A DNA stretch of 64,000 bases from NCBI RefSeq assembly GCF_914271485.1, contig NZ_CAJZAG010000007.1, forward strand, positions 248,001 through 312,000, written 5' to 3'. Both the position numbers and the translations under genes were made by a program. Positions 25,651 through 35,586 of the stretch are shown piece after piece. Within the stretch, counting starts at the first letter, position 1. Each line of letters opens with the position of its first letter. The DNA comes from Cupriavidus pampae. Lineage in GTDB: Bacteria > Pseudomonadota > Gammaproteobacteria > Burkholderiales > Burkholderiaceae. The notes under the pieces are model-generated. The model had not been told where the DNA came from and ran no database searches. It saw only the letters and a program-made list of their open reading frames with translations.

Positions 25651-26904
25651 ATGCACGTGGCGATCATGAACGACTGTCATGAGCTCGGTCCGCGCTACCG
25701 ACAACTCGCCGGATGGAAGTTGTGCTCGGCACTATTGGCGGGTGGCGTCGTAGTGTGTTCCCCAGCACATGTGCACGGCGCAGATCCCGCTTCGGCTGTC
25801 GAGCCAGCGTCCGAATCAGCGGTCGGAGCGGCGGCTGCGCAACAGAGCTGGATTGACCGCATTCTCGAGAAGCTTGGCGCTTCCAAGGAAGTGGACCTCA
25901 GTCATGGAATTGACTGGGGAATCCTGCCGGGACCGTTCTACAACCCGGAAATGGGCTTTGGCATTGGCGCGGCGGCCATCGGCCTTTACCAGCCATCCAA
26001 TGCCGCCAGGACGACCCAGCTTTCCACGCTGTCCATTCGAGGATTCGGCACAGTCAAAGGCGCCTATGGAATCTCGATCGAGAACAACACATTCTTTGCG
26101 GATGACAGCTATCGCTTTCTGGTCGAGGCGGCGCTGATCAATATGCCCACGGCCTATTGGGGCGTGGGATATGACAACGCGATCGACAATGCAAATCGGG
26201 AGACATACACGCGCAAGCAGGTGCTGCTGCAACCCAGGATGATGTTTCGTGTGCGACCGAATGTCTATGTGGGCGCCGGGTGGAGCCTGCAATACGACGA
26301 TGCGGTAAAGCTCGAGCGCGGCGCGGACAGCGCGCTTGCCAGGGACCCGAACGGGCCGCGTGTGCTCAGCTCCGGCGTCAGTGCGCATTTCTCCTACGAC
26401 ACGCGAGACTTCATCCCGAACCCTTACCAGGGCGAGTCGTTGCTGATCAATACCGTGATCTATCGCCGAGGTCTTGGCAGCGACACCGACCTCGAGAATC
26501 TGGAGATCACGGCCAACAAGTATTTTCGGGTCCGAGAGCGCGATGTGCTGGCGTTTGATGTCTACGCCAATATGAACTGGGGCGATGTGCCGTGGGACAT
26601 GATGGCGACGCTGGGTAACAACAAGCGGATGCGCGGGTACTTCCAGGGGCAGTACCGCGACAAGGTCATGGCCGGCGTCCAGGTCGAGTATCGCTGGCAT
26701 ATCGTGGGACGCCAGGGCATGGTGTTCTGGCTTGGCACTGGCGCGATCGCGCCGAATCCCGGGGCGCTTGCATCCGCGCACTGGTTGCCCAATGCGGGTA
26801 TCGGTTACCGCTTCGAGTTCAAGCCTCGCGTGAATGTCCGCTTTGACGCCGGCGTGGGTAGTCATACGAAAGGGGTGTACTTCCAGATCAACGAGGCATT
26901 CTGA
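25651..26904 (+). CDS. BamA/TamA-superfamily surface-antigen barrel without POTRA domains
   Basis: A protein of about 417 aa with a signal sequence near residues 20-50 and an Omp85/bacterial-surface-antigen type barrel. The barrel part includes VSAHFSYDTRDFIPNPYQGES, a DTRD-type strand motif of that family, and ends in GVYFQINEAF with terminal Phe. It lacks the POTRA repeats of true BamA or TamA. ATG 25651 is chosen; ATG 25666 and TTG 25591 are alternatives. It is followed 41 bp later by a second, related barrel gene, suggesting a tandem duplication. The role in the outer membrane is unknown. Confidence 0.75.
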   Translation: MHVAIMNDCHELGPRYRQLAGWKLCSALLAGGVVVCSPAHVHGADPASAVEPASESAVGAAAAQQSWIDRILEKLGASKEVDLSHGIDWGILPGPFYNPEMGFGIGAAAIGLYQPSNAARTTQLSTLSIRGFGTVKGAYGISIENNTFFADDSYRFLVEAALINMPTAYWGVGYDNAIDNANRETYTRKQVLLQPRMMFRVRPNVYVGAGWSLQYDDAVKLERGADSALARDPNGPRVLSSGVSAHFSYDTRDFIPNPYQGESLLINTVIYRRGLGSDTDLENLEITANKYFRVRERDVLAFDVYANMNWGDVPWDMMATLGNNKRMRGYFQGQYRDKVMAGVQVEYRWHIVGRQGMVFWLGTGAIAPNPGALASAHWLPNAGIGYRFEFKPRVNVRFDAGVGSHTKGVYFQINEAF

Positions 26905-26945
26905 GCTACGCGGCAACCTGCTGCTCGGAGCAAGGAGTCGCAATC

Positions 26946-28121
26946 ATGCATATGCGGTCCGTTTGGGTAACGATTGGCGAGCTGTGCATTGCATGGAGCG
27001 GGCTGATTGGCGTGGCATCCGCGCAAACCGATACGCCGCAAGAGTCTTCCTTTCCCGATCACAAGCCTCGACTTTCGTTCTTCGATACCGAAGACGGCAT
27101 GCTCGATACAAGCGATTTTCTTCTACAGCACAAGGGCGCGTTACCTGTGCCGACTGTCATTACAGAGCCGGCTGTCGGCTATGGCTTCGGGCTTGCCCTT
27201 GCATTCTTCTCTGAGTCGGACGCTTCGCGGCAGGCAAAGCAATCTGGCACCGGGCCCGCGCCGCCCAATATCACCGCGATCGGGGGTGCCTACACTGACA
27301 ACGGCACCTGGGCTGCGGGAGCCGCCCACTTCCATACATGGGGTGACGATCGGATTCGGTATCTGGGTGCGATTGCCAAGGTCGATGCCAACCTTGAGTA
27401 CTTCGGGCAGGCCAACCAGCCCCGTGCCTACCAGCTGAGAGGCTTCGCGCTGATCCAGCAGTTGCTCTTTCGAGTGGCGGACTCGCACTGGTACATCGGA
27501 CCGCGCTATGTGTATGCCGATATGTCGTCGACCTTCAAATTCGGCGATACCGCGAGGGAACTGGGGCCAATCGAGCAGGACCTTCGCATTGGGAAGGGCG
27601 GTGTTGTCATTGACTACGACTCGCGTGACAACATCTTTTTTCCGAACAAGGGCAGCTACGCGGAGGTGGAAGCCCAGTTCGCGCGAAGCGCATTCGGTAG
27701 CACGCAGAGCTTCAACATGTACAACGCTCGCGGGTTCACGTGGCTGCCCATCAGTCGCAACTGGATTCTCGGGCTGCGCGCTGATACGAAGTTCTCAACG
27801 GGTAACGTCCCGTTCTATGCGCAACCATATGTCGATCTGCGTGGCGTGCAAAAAGGCCGTTATCAAGACCGGAATGCGGTTGTCGCCGAGGCGGAGCTGC
27901 GTTGGGACGTGACACCGCGGTGGTCAGTGCTGGCGTTCTCGGGAACGGGGAAGGCATATGGCCGCTGGCATGACTTTTCCGATGCCACGACAGTAATAAG
28001 CGTCGGGACGGGATTTCGCTACATGCTTGCGCGCAAGCTGGGACTGTCAATGGGAGTCGATGTCGCCCATAGCAGGGGGCAGAACGCTTTCTACATTCAG
28101 GTTGGTAGCGCATGGCGCTAG
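26946..28121 (+). CDS. Second BamA-superfamily surface-antigen barrel protein
   Basis: A 391-aa exported protein. The signal peptide ends near residue 26 (GVASA-Q). The barrel carries GGVVIDYDSRDNIFFPNKGS, the same DxRDNxFxPxxG strand motif as its upstream neighbour, and the C-terminal strand ends YIQVGSAWR. AAGGAG (26931-26936) precedes ATG 26946. No POTRA domain is visible. The similarity of layout suggests that this gene and the preceding one are diverged paralogues that may act together or on different cargo. Confidence 0.75.
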   Translation: MHMRSVWVTIGELCIAWSGLIGVASAQTDTPQESSFPDHKPRLSFFDTEDGMLDTSDFLLQHKGALPVPTVITEPAVGYGFGLALAFFSESDASRQAKQSGTGPAPPNITAIGGAYTDNGTWAAGAAHFHTWGDDRIRYLGAIAKVDANLEYFGQANQPRAYQLRGFALIQQLLFRVADSHWYIGPRYVYADMSSTFKFGDTARELGPIEQDLRIGKGGVVIDYDSRDNIFFPNKGSYAEVEAQFARSAFGSTQSFNMYNARGFTWLPISRNWILGLRADTKFSTGNVPFYAQPYVDLRGVQKGRYQDRNAVVAEAELRWDVTPRWSVLAFSGTGKAYGRWHDFSDATTVISVGTGFRYMLARKLGLSMGVDVAHSRGQNAFYIQVGSAWR

Positions 28122-28329
28122 GGTTTGACAGAACGGCTGAGAGTGACTCAACAAAAAGTTTCATGACGGAGACGGAAATCGTTACTTCGGCATCGCCAGG
28201 TGCTGCGATAAAGTCTCCTAGGCATTCTAAAAATCCAATAATGCCAGGGAGATATCAATGAAATTGTGGGGGTTCCGAGCATCAGTTGCCAACTTGCTTC
28301 CCACGCGCTCCCGACGACTGGAGGTCACT

Positions 28330-29151
28330 ATGGCCCGCTTGCCTGCCTTGAGTCTGCTCGTAGTCTTGATGGCGGCCTGTAGCAGTACGCCGCCGCCCGC
28401 GACGCGTTCGTCGGCGAGCTCGACGACGACACCAGCCGCCACGCCCGCCACCACCACAGCGGCGCCGGACGCAAGGCTGGTGGATCCCGCCGTGATACAG
28501 GCACTGAAGGCCATGGGGAGCTACCTCCAGACGCTGAAGCGGTATGCGGTGGCGATCGATCTATCCGGTGAGCGGGTATTGGCTGACGGCGAGAAACTGC
28601 AGCACACGGCGACCGCGGACCTTCAGGTCTCGGCGCCCAACAAGCTGCGCGCGCAGATGCGCAGTGCGCGCTCTCAGCGTGATCTGATCTTCGACGGCCG
28701 GACCGTCACGCTTTATCAGCCTCAGCAAAAGTACTACTCGCAAGCGGAATTCGCAGAGACCAACGCCGTGCTCGTCGAGCGACTGCGGCAGCGATATGGC
28801 GTCGAGATTCCTTCGGCCGATCTCTTTCTATGGGGCACATCGGCGGCACCTCTCGATAACATCCAGTCAGCCATGAACGCCGGGCAGGATTTCGTCGGGG
28901 GAACACTGTGCGATCACTATGCGATCCGTCAGGGCGACTTCGACTGGCAGATCTGGATCGCGGCCGGCGACAGGCCTTTGCCCTGCAAACTCGTTATCAC
29001 CAATCGCGCCGATGAAGCGCGCCCGCAATCCGTCACGCTCTATCGTTGGAACCTGAATCCGAAGTTTGGAAATTCGGTCTTCACGTTCACGCCACCGAAG
29101 GGCGCGACGGAAGCGAAATTCGTTCCGCTCAAGACCCAGCAGAGCCAGTAG
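28330..29151 (+). CDS. DUF2092-type lipoprotein
   Basis: A 273-aa predicted lipoprotein. The lipobox LMAAC puts the lipidated Cys at residue 17, followed by a Ser/Thr/Pro/Ala-rich linker and a beta-rich domain resembling DUF2092 (related in fold to LolA/LolB-like lipid-handling proteins). Recognisable segments are SAPNKLRAQMRSAR, DGRTVTLYQPQQKYY and WIAAGDRPLPCKLVIT. The ATG at 28330 has GGAGGT four bases upstream and gives a normal lipoprotein signal. ATG 28258, with AGGGAG, would add 24 residues and is less fitting. The gene pair with the following Gly/Asn-rich protein is close (13 bp). Confidence 0.75.
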   Translation: MARLPALSLLVVLMAACSSTPPPATRSSASSTTTPAATPATTTAAPDARLVDPAVIQALKAMGSYLQTLKRYAVAIDLSGERVLADGEKLQHTATADLQVSAPNKLRAQMRSARSQRDLIFDGRTVTLYQPQQKYYSQAEFAETNAVLVERLRQRYGVEIPSADLFLWGTSAAPLDNIQSAMNAGQDFVGGTLCDHYAIRQGDFDWQIWIAAGDRPLPCKLVITNRADEARPQSVTLYRWNLNPKFGNSVFTFTPPKGATEAKFVPLKTQQSQ

Positions 29152-29164
29152 AGGGAGCACAGCC

Positions 29165-29710
29165 ATGAGATGCACGGTCGGCAAGCTGATGGCAGTGGCC
29201 GCAGCGGCGGTATGCCTGGTGGCGATGGGCTTTGCTCCACACGCCGAAGCGCGCCCGGGAGGCGGCGGAGCGCATGCCGGTGGTGGAGGGCAGGCCAGAG
29301 GCGGTGGCGCGCATGCCGCGGGCAATCGCGCTGGCGGTGGCAACGTCGGTGCGAACCAGCAGGTGAACAATTCGCGCGCGGATGCGCGTACCCGCGATGT
29401 CAGGAGCAATAGCGTCAATAGTGTGAATGCCAGCCGGGACGTCAACATCAGCTCGAATCGCAATGTCAACGTGAACGTGGACAGCCATGGTGGCTGCTGT
29501 GGCTGGGACAACGACTATCATCCGGTCGCGACTGCGGCGGCGGTGACCGCGGCGGTGGCGGTAACCTCGGCGGTGGTGGGGTCCATGGTGCGAAGCGTCC
29601 CCCCCGGTTGCGCGCCGGTCAACTATGGGGGCATGGTCTATCAGCAGTGCGGGAGCACGTGGTACATGCCGCAGGGTGCGCAGTATGTTGTGGTCAATCC
29701 ACCGTACTGA
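29165..29710 (+). CDS. Gly/Asn-rich secreted protein, uncharacterised
   Basis: A 181-aa protein with a signal peptide (to about residue 29, PHAEA-R). A low-complexity Gly/Ala/His segment (about 30-60) follows, then an Asn/Ser/Arg/Asp-rich segment with NVNVNVDSHGG. A CCGW motif is followed by an Ala/Val/Thr-rich, possibly membrane-inserting stretch (about 122-142) and a C-terminal part with GCAPVNYGGMVYQQCG and VVVNPPY. GAGGGAG precedes ATG 29165. Similar small proteins accompany DUF2092 lipoproteins, so the two are probably functionally linked. No activity can be named. Confidence 0.7.
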   Translation: MRCTVGKLMAVAAAAVCLVAMGFAPHAEARPGGGGAHAGGGGQARGGGAHAAGNRAGGGNVGANQQVNNSRADARTRDVRSNSVNSVNASRDVNISSNRNVNVNVDSHGGCCGWDNDYHPVATAAAVTAAVAVTSAVVGSMVRSVPPGCAPVNYGGMVYQQCGSTWYMPQGAQYVVVNPPY

Positions 29711-29718
29711 GCTCCCTT

Positions 29719-31419
29719 ATGAGCGCGGCGTTTGACTGGTTCCTGCAGGTACTACACAAGCATCCGGAGGTCGCTTTCTTTCTTGTACTCGGCTTGGGGT
29801 ATGTACTGGGAAAGCTCAGGATTGGCACATTCACGCTCGGGGCAGTGACTGGGACGTTGCTGGCAGGTGTGCTTATCGGTCAGTTCGGGCTGAAGATCTC
29901 CGGCGATGTGAAGCAATGCTTCTTCCTGCTTTTCCTGTTCTCCATTGGATTTCGCACCGGGCCACAGTTCTTCCGCGGCTTGCGTAGCGACGGCCTGCAA
30001 CAGGCGCTATTGGCGGCAATTGTTGCCTCGACTGGACTGGTGGTGGCGTTCCTGGTGAGCAAGTTCTTTGGCTACCAGGCCGGCACCGCGGCAGGCGTCG
30101 TGGCGGGGGCACTGACCGAGTCCGCCACCATCGGTACTGCCAGCGATGCCATCTCGCGACTGGCCTTGTCCGAATCCGCTCGACAGATTCTCACCAACCA
30201 GATCCCCGTTGCGTTTGCCGTCACCTATCTGGTGGGCGTGATTGGTGCGGCATGGATCCTTAGCCAACTCGCGCCAAAGCTTCTTGGCGTGGACCTACCC
30301 GCCGTGTGCCGCGAGCTTGAGAGCAAGATGCAGGGCAACACCACGCACGGCATACCAGGGCGAAGGGAATTCGAGCTTCGCTCGTACGCTATCGAGGAAG
30401 GTTCGCCGCTAGTGGGTGCGTCAATTGCAGAGCTGGAAGCCGCTATGAGCGATCAGCGCCTTTTCATCGAACGCATGCGGCGAGACGGCGTTGTGATCAC
30501 GACCACGCCTGATACCGCGCTGCGCGCGGGAGATGCGATCAGCGTAGCGGGCCGGCGCATGCTACTAGTCGAGCGGATGGAAGGACCGGGCTCGGGCGTG
30601 CGTGAAATCGACGACCGCGAACTGTTGGATGTAGAAGCGGAATCGCTGGACGTGGTGATCACATCGAAGGCGATCGACGGCCGCAGGCTTGGGGATCTGG
30701 CGCGGGAGCACGGGGCACGCGGCGTATTCGTGATGCGCGTGACCCGTGCCGGCACGCCATTGCTGATCGCGCCCGAGACCGTGCTCAACCGTGGCGACGT
30801 GGTGACGCTCGTGGGCAGTGCGTCGAGCGTGGATGCCGCAGTCGGGAAGCTCGGTGTGGCTGATCGCGCTACCAATGCAACTGACATGGTCCTGGTATCG
30901 CTGGGTATTGTGGTCGGGGCGTTTGTGGGCGTCCCCGCGTTGATCGTTGGTGGCGTCGAGATCGGCCTGTCTCTGAGCGTCGGGGTGCTGCTCGGCGGGC
31001 TGGTATGCGGCTGGCTGCGCTCCGTGCAGCCACGCCTGTTCGGACGCATACCGGGACCGACGCTGTGGGTGTTCGAATCCATCGGATTGACAGGATTTGT
31101 TGCCATCGTGGGCCTGAATGCCGGCCCCGACTTCGTCAAGGGGCTCCAGGCTAGCGGGCTTTCCCTTCTGCTTGCGGGTCTGTTGACGGTCGGCATTCCC
31201 ATGCTCGTAGGTGTATTCGTCGGGCACAAACTTATGAAGATGCATCCAGGTGTCATGCTGGGAGTGTGCGCGGGAGCTTCGACTGCCACGCCGGCGTTGG
31301 CGGCCGTGCAGGAGGCCGCGAAAAGCGCTGTACCGACGCTAGGCTATGGCGTGGCTTATGCTGTAGGAAACGTGCTGCTAGCGTTGTGGGGAACCGTAAT
31401 CGTGGCGTTGATGACTTGA
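29719..31419 (+). CDS. Aspartate:alanine antiporter-family transporter (AspT/YidE type)
   Basis: A 566-aa inner-membrane protein. It has two halves of five to six hydrophobic segments (about 15-185 and about 395-565) around a soluble middle with two TrkA-C-like regulatory domains (about 210-380; LVGASIAELEAAMSDQRLFI and RRLGDLAREHGARGVFVMRV). Both halves carry the AspT-exchanger pattern FxIGxxxGPQF / GLNAGPDFVKGL and the signature GALTESATIGTASDAI / GASTATPALAAVQ. Members exchange aspartate for alanine or related dicarboxylates. ATG 29719 lacks a clear ribosome-binding site. Its substrate here is not known. Confidence 0.88.
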   Translation: MSAAFDWFLQVLHKHPEVAFFLVLGLGYVLGKLRIGTFTLGAVTGTLLAGVLIGQFGLKISGDVKQCFFLLFLFSIGFRTGPQFFRGLRSDGLQQALLAAIVASTGLVVAFLVSKFFGYQAGTAAGVVAGALTESATIGTASDAISRLALSESARQILTNQIPVAFAVTYLVGVIGAAWILSQLAPKLLGVDLPAVCRELESKMQGNTTHGIPGRREFELRSYAIEEGSPLVGASIAELEAAMSDQRLFIERMRRDGVVITTTPDTALRAGDAISVAGRRMLLVERMEGPGSGVREIDDRELLDVEAESLDVVITSKAIDGRRLGDLAREHGARGVFVMRVTRAGTPLLIAPETVLNRGDVVTLVGSASSVDAAVGKLGVADRATNATDMVLVSLGIVVGAFVGVPALIVGGVEIGLSLSVGVLLGGLVCGWLRSVQPRLFGRIPGPTLWVFESIGLTGFVAIVGLNAGPDFVKGLQASGLSLLLAGLLTVGIPMLVGVFVGHKLMKMHPGVMLGVCAGASTATPALAAVQEAAKSAVPTLGYGVAYAVGNVLLALWGTVIVALMT

Positions 31420-31436
31420 TGTTATTCCCCGGAGAC

Positions 31437-32651
<1,215 letters not shown>

Positions 32652-32735
32652 AACCACGCGGCAACGCGGGTCATCCGCAAGAGGTAGACTTTCGCATTGA
32701 TGCTCCACCATGAGGGAGCACAACGAGGAGCTACC

Positions 32736-33815
32736 GTGAACACCCCTAGTCACAATCGTATTGCGCAACTGTTTGGCATCGATCTGCCCGTGATCCAGGC
32801 ACCCATGGCGGGCGCGAGCACGCCTGCCATGGCGATTGCCGTGAGCGAGGCGGGCGGGCTTGGTTCGTTGCCGGCGGCGCTGTATTCCGTCGAGGAATTT
32901 GCCGCGGCGCTGGCCGAGGTGCGCGCCGGCACGAAGAAGCCCGTGAACGTCAACTTCTTCTCGCATGTGCCGCCCGCTGCGGATCCTGTACAGATGATGA
33001 AATGGCGCGCGCTGCTCGCGCCGTACTACGTCGAGCACGGCATCGATACGAGTGGGCCGATTCCAACGGGGAATCGCGCGCCGTTCAACGAGGAGTACTG
33101 CGCCGTCGTGGAAGCGTTTCGTCCCGAAGTGGTTAGCTTTCATTTCGGGCTGCCCGAGGAAACACTGCTTGAGCGCGTGCGACGCACGGGCGCCAGGATC
33201 ATCTCCTCGGCAACCTCGGTGGCGGAGGCGCGTTGCCTCGAGAAGCGTGGCGTGGACGCGATTATCGCGATGGGCTTCGAGGCCGGCGGGCATCGTGGCA
33301 ATTTCCTGACGGACGATCTCGATATCGCGAGCGCCGTGGGGACGTTTGCGTTGGTGCCGCAGATCGTGGACGCGGTCAGTGTGCCGGTGATTGCCGCGGG
33401 CGGTATCGCCGATCAGCGGGGCGTGCGTGCGGCGCTTGCACTGGGGGCGGAGGCGGTGCAGGTTGGCACGGCCTATCTGTTCACGCCCGAGGCCAAGGTC
33501 TCGGCCATCCACAGGAAGGCGCTCAAGGAAGCCGCGGATAACGATACCGCGCTGACCAACCTGTTCACGGGCAGGCCCGCGCGTGGCATCTTCAATCGGC
33601 TGATGCGCGAGGTGGGTCCGATCTCGACGGTGGCGCCGGCATTCCCGACTTCGGGTGGCGCGCTGATCCCGCTGCGCAAGGCCGCGGAGAACGAGCAGCT
33701 GGGCGACTTCACCAATCTCTGGTCGGGGCAGGCCGGTCCGCTCTCGAAGGAAATGAGCAGCGCCGCGCTGACGCGGTATCTTGGCGAAGTGTTCACCGCC
33801 ACCCGCGAGGCGTGA
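32736..33815 (+). CDS. Nitronate monooxygenase (2-nitropropane dioxygenase family)
   Basis: A 359-aa FMN-dependent TIM-barrel enzyme that oxidises alkyl nitronates. Motifs include PVIQAPMAGAST at the N-terminus, GFEAGGHRG (with the catalytic-region histidine), PVIAAGGIADQRGVRAALALGA for FMN phosphate binding, and GTAYLFTPEA. GTG 32736 has GAGGAG five bases upstream. It stands alone on its strand between an MFS gene and a convergent SDR gene, so detoxification of nitro compounds such as 3-nitropropionate is the most likely role. Confidence 0.92.
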   Translation: MNTPSHNRIAQLFGIDLPVIQAPMAGASTPAMAIAVSEAGGLGSLPAALYSVEEFAAALAEVRAGTKKPVNVNFFSHVPPAADPVQMMKWRALLAPYYVEHGIDTSGPIPTGNRAPFNEEYCAVVEAFRPEVVSFHFGLPEETLLERVRRTGARIISSATSVAEARCLEKRGVDAIIAMGFEAGGHRGNFLTDDLDIASAVGTFALVPQIVDAVSVPVIAAGGIADQRGVRAALALGAEAVQVGTAYLFTPEAKVSAIHRKALKEAADNDTALTNLFTGRPARGIFNRLMREVGPISTVAPAFPTSGGALIPLRKAAENEQLGDFTNLWSGQAGPLSKEMSSAALTRYLGEVFTATREA

Positions 33816-33839
33816 AGTCGAGTCCGGAGCGCGCTGCGC

Positions 33840-34613
33840 CTACCGGCCGCCGGTGACGTCGAGGAACGTGCCTGTGATGTACGACGCCTCTTCGCTGGCC
33901 AGCCACAGGATGGCGCGCGCGACTTCTTCAGGCTGACCGCCACGCCCCATCGGGATCGCGTCCTTGACGCGATCCACGCGCCCCGGCTCGCCGCCGCTGG
34001 CATGCATCTCGGTGTAGATATGCCCAGGGCGCACGCAGTTGACGCGGATGCCATCGCGCGCCACTTCCTTGGCGAAGCCGGTGGTGAAGGTTTCGAGCGC
34101 ACCTTTTGACGCCGCGTAATCGATGTACTCGTTGGGGCTGCCAAGCCGCGCGGCACCCGATGAGATATTGATCACGGAGCCGCCGCGTCCCTGATAGCGA
34201 TGCGACATGCGTTTGACCGCCTGCTGCGCGCAGAGAATCGGGCCGAGCGCGTTGACCGCGAAGATGCGCTGCATGCGTTCGAAGCCGAGATCTTCGAGCC
34301 GGGACTGCCTTGCGAGGATGGCGGCGTTGTTCACCAGCACGTCGATACGGCCGAACGTCTTATCGATCTTGCCGAACAGCTGCGCCACCTGTTCCGGATC
34401 CGCGCTGTCCGCACGCACCGCCAGCGCGCGGCGTCCGCTGGCTTCCACGTCCGCTACGACCGCGAGCGCATCGGATTCGCGCGAGACGTAGGTGATGGCC
34501 ACGTCGTAGCCGTGCGCGGCCGCGAGGCGCGCAGTGGCTGCGCCGACACCACGGCTGCCGCCGGTGATCAGGATTAATGGGTTTTGTGACGAAGCTTGCG
34601 ATCCGGTGTTCAT
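33840..34613 (-). CDS. SDR-family oxidoreductase
   Basis: A 257-aa classical short-chain dehydrogenase. The cofactor motif is TGGSRGVG, with NNAAIL, then a catalytic Ser in INISSGAARLG and YIDYAASKGA providing Tyr and Lys, and ending in GTFLDVTGGR. An Arg/Asp balance after the Gly-rich loop cannot settle NAD versus NADP. AAGGAGAGG precedes ATG 34613. The substrate is unknown. Confidence 0.92.
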   Translation of the reverse strand: MNTGSQASSQNPLILITGGSRGVGAATARLAAAHGYDVAITYVSRESDALAVVADVEASGRRALAVRADSADPEQVAQLFGKIDKTFGRIDVLVNNAAILARQSRLEDLGFERMQRIFAVNALGPILCAQQAVKRMSHRYQGRGGSVINISSGAARLGSPNEYIDYAASKGALETFTTGFAKEVARDGIRVNCVRPGHIYTEMHASGGEPGRVDRVKDAIPMGRGGQPEEVARAILWLASEEASYITGTFLDVTGGR

Positions 34614-34641
34614 GGGTACCTCTCCTTCCGATGATATTTGC

Positions 34642-35484
34642 TTATACGCCCAGACAAACCGCGCCCACCGTCACCACGCTACAAGCGATCCAGCGCATGG
34701 CGCTGACGCTTTCCTTGAGGGCCATACGTCCGATCAGCACGGCGAAGACGACGCTGGTCTCGCGCAGTGCCGAGACACCGCCCATCGAATCCGACTGCAG
34801 CGCCCAGATCACGATGCCATAGGCGGCGATCGACAGCATACCGCCGCCGATCGAAGCGCCGACCGACGACAGGTTGGTGCGCACCGGTTTCCAGATGTCA
34901 GTGACGCCGCGCGTGGCGATAAACCAGACCGGCATCAGCCAGTAGAACAGGAACATCCACGCGGTGTAAGAGATTGCCTGCCCGGCCGCATGGCGCACGC
35001 CGAGGCCATCGATCACGGTGTACAGCGCAATGGTGGCACCGGTGGCCAATGCCATCAGGATGCCGGCGCGCGAGGTGCGGCTGCGCTGCAATGCCAGCGC
35101 GATGATGCCGGCGGAAACCAGAAAGATGCCGAATGCATGCAGCAGGTCGATGCGTTCGCCCGCAAACAGCGCCGCGCCGAGTGCCACCAGCAGCGGTGAA
35201 CTGCCGCGCGCGATCGGGTAGGCCTGGCCGAGATCGCCGCGCTGGTAGGACTGCACGAGCGCGAGGTTGTACGCGATATGCACGAGCCCCGAGGCGATGA
35301 GGTACGGCCATGCCGCGGCGTCGGGCAGGGGTACGACGAGCACGACGATCGTCGCAACCATGGCGATCGCCATGCTCATCCACGTCATCGACAGCGCGCG
35401 ATCGCTGTTGCCGTGCAGCAGGGCGTTCCAGCTCGCGTGCAGCACTGCGGCCAGCAAAACAAGGCCTCCGGTATAGCCAAGCAT
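34642..35484 (-). CDS. EamA/DMT-superfamily membrane transporter
   Basis: A 280-aa protein with ten predicted membrane segments in two EamA repeats. The first includes HASWNALLHGNSDRALSM and QAYPIARGSSPLLVALGA; the second includes ALYTVIDGLG and GGVSALRETSVVFAVLIG. The family exports metabolites or amino acids. It is divergent from a GcvA-like LysR gene with about 100 bp between, so that regulator may control it. ATG 35484 gives the family N-terminus MLGYTGGLVLLAAVLHASWN. Confidence 0.9.
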   Translation of the reverse strand: MLGYTGGLVLLAAVLHASWNALLHGNSDRALSMTWMSMAIAMVATIVVLVVPLPDAAAWPYLIASGLVHIAYNLALVQSYQRGDLGQAYPIARGSSPLLVALGAALFAGERIDLLHAFGIFLVSAGIIALALQRSRTSRAGILMALATGATIALYTVIDGLGVRHAAGQAISYTAWMFLFYWLMPVWFIATRGVTDIWKPVRTNLSSVGASIGGGMLSIAAYGIVIWALQSDSMGGVSALRETSVVFAVLIGRMALKESVSAMRWIACSVVTVGAVCLGV

Positions 35485-35586
35485 GGGTGCGTCGATCAAT
35501 GAGGTTGCGATGCGTGCAGAATATCTATCTTGAATCGGCCGCGCAAACCAGATAAATTGACCTTTTGACATAGAAAATCTAAAGCG

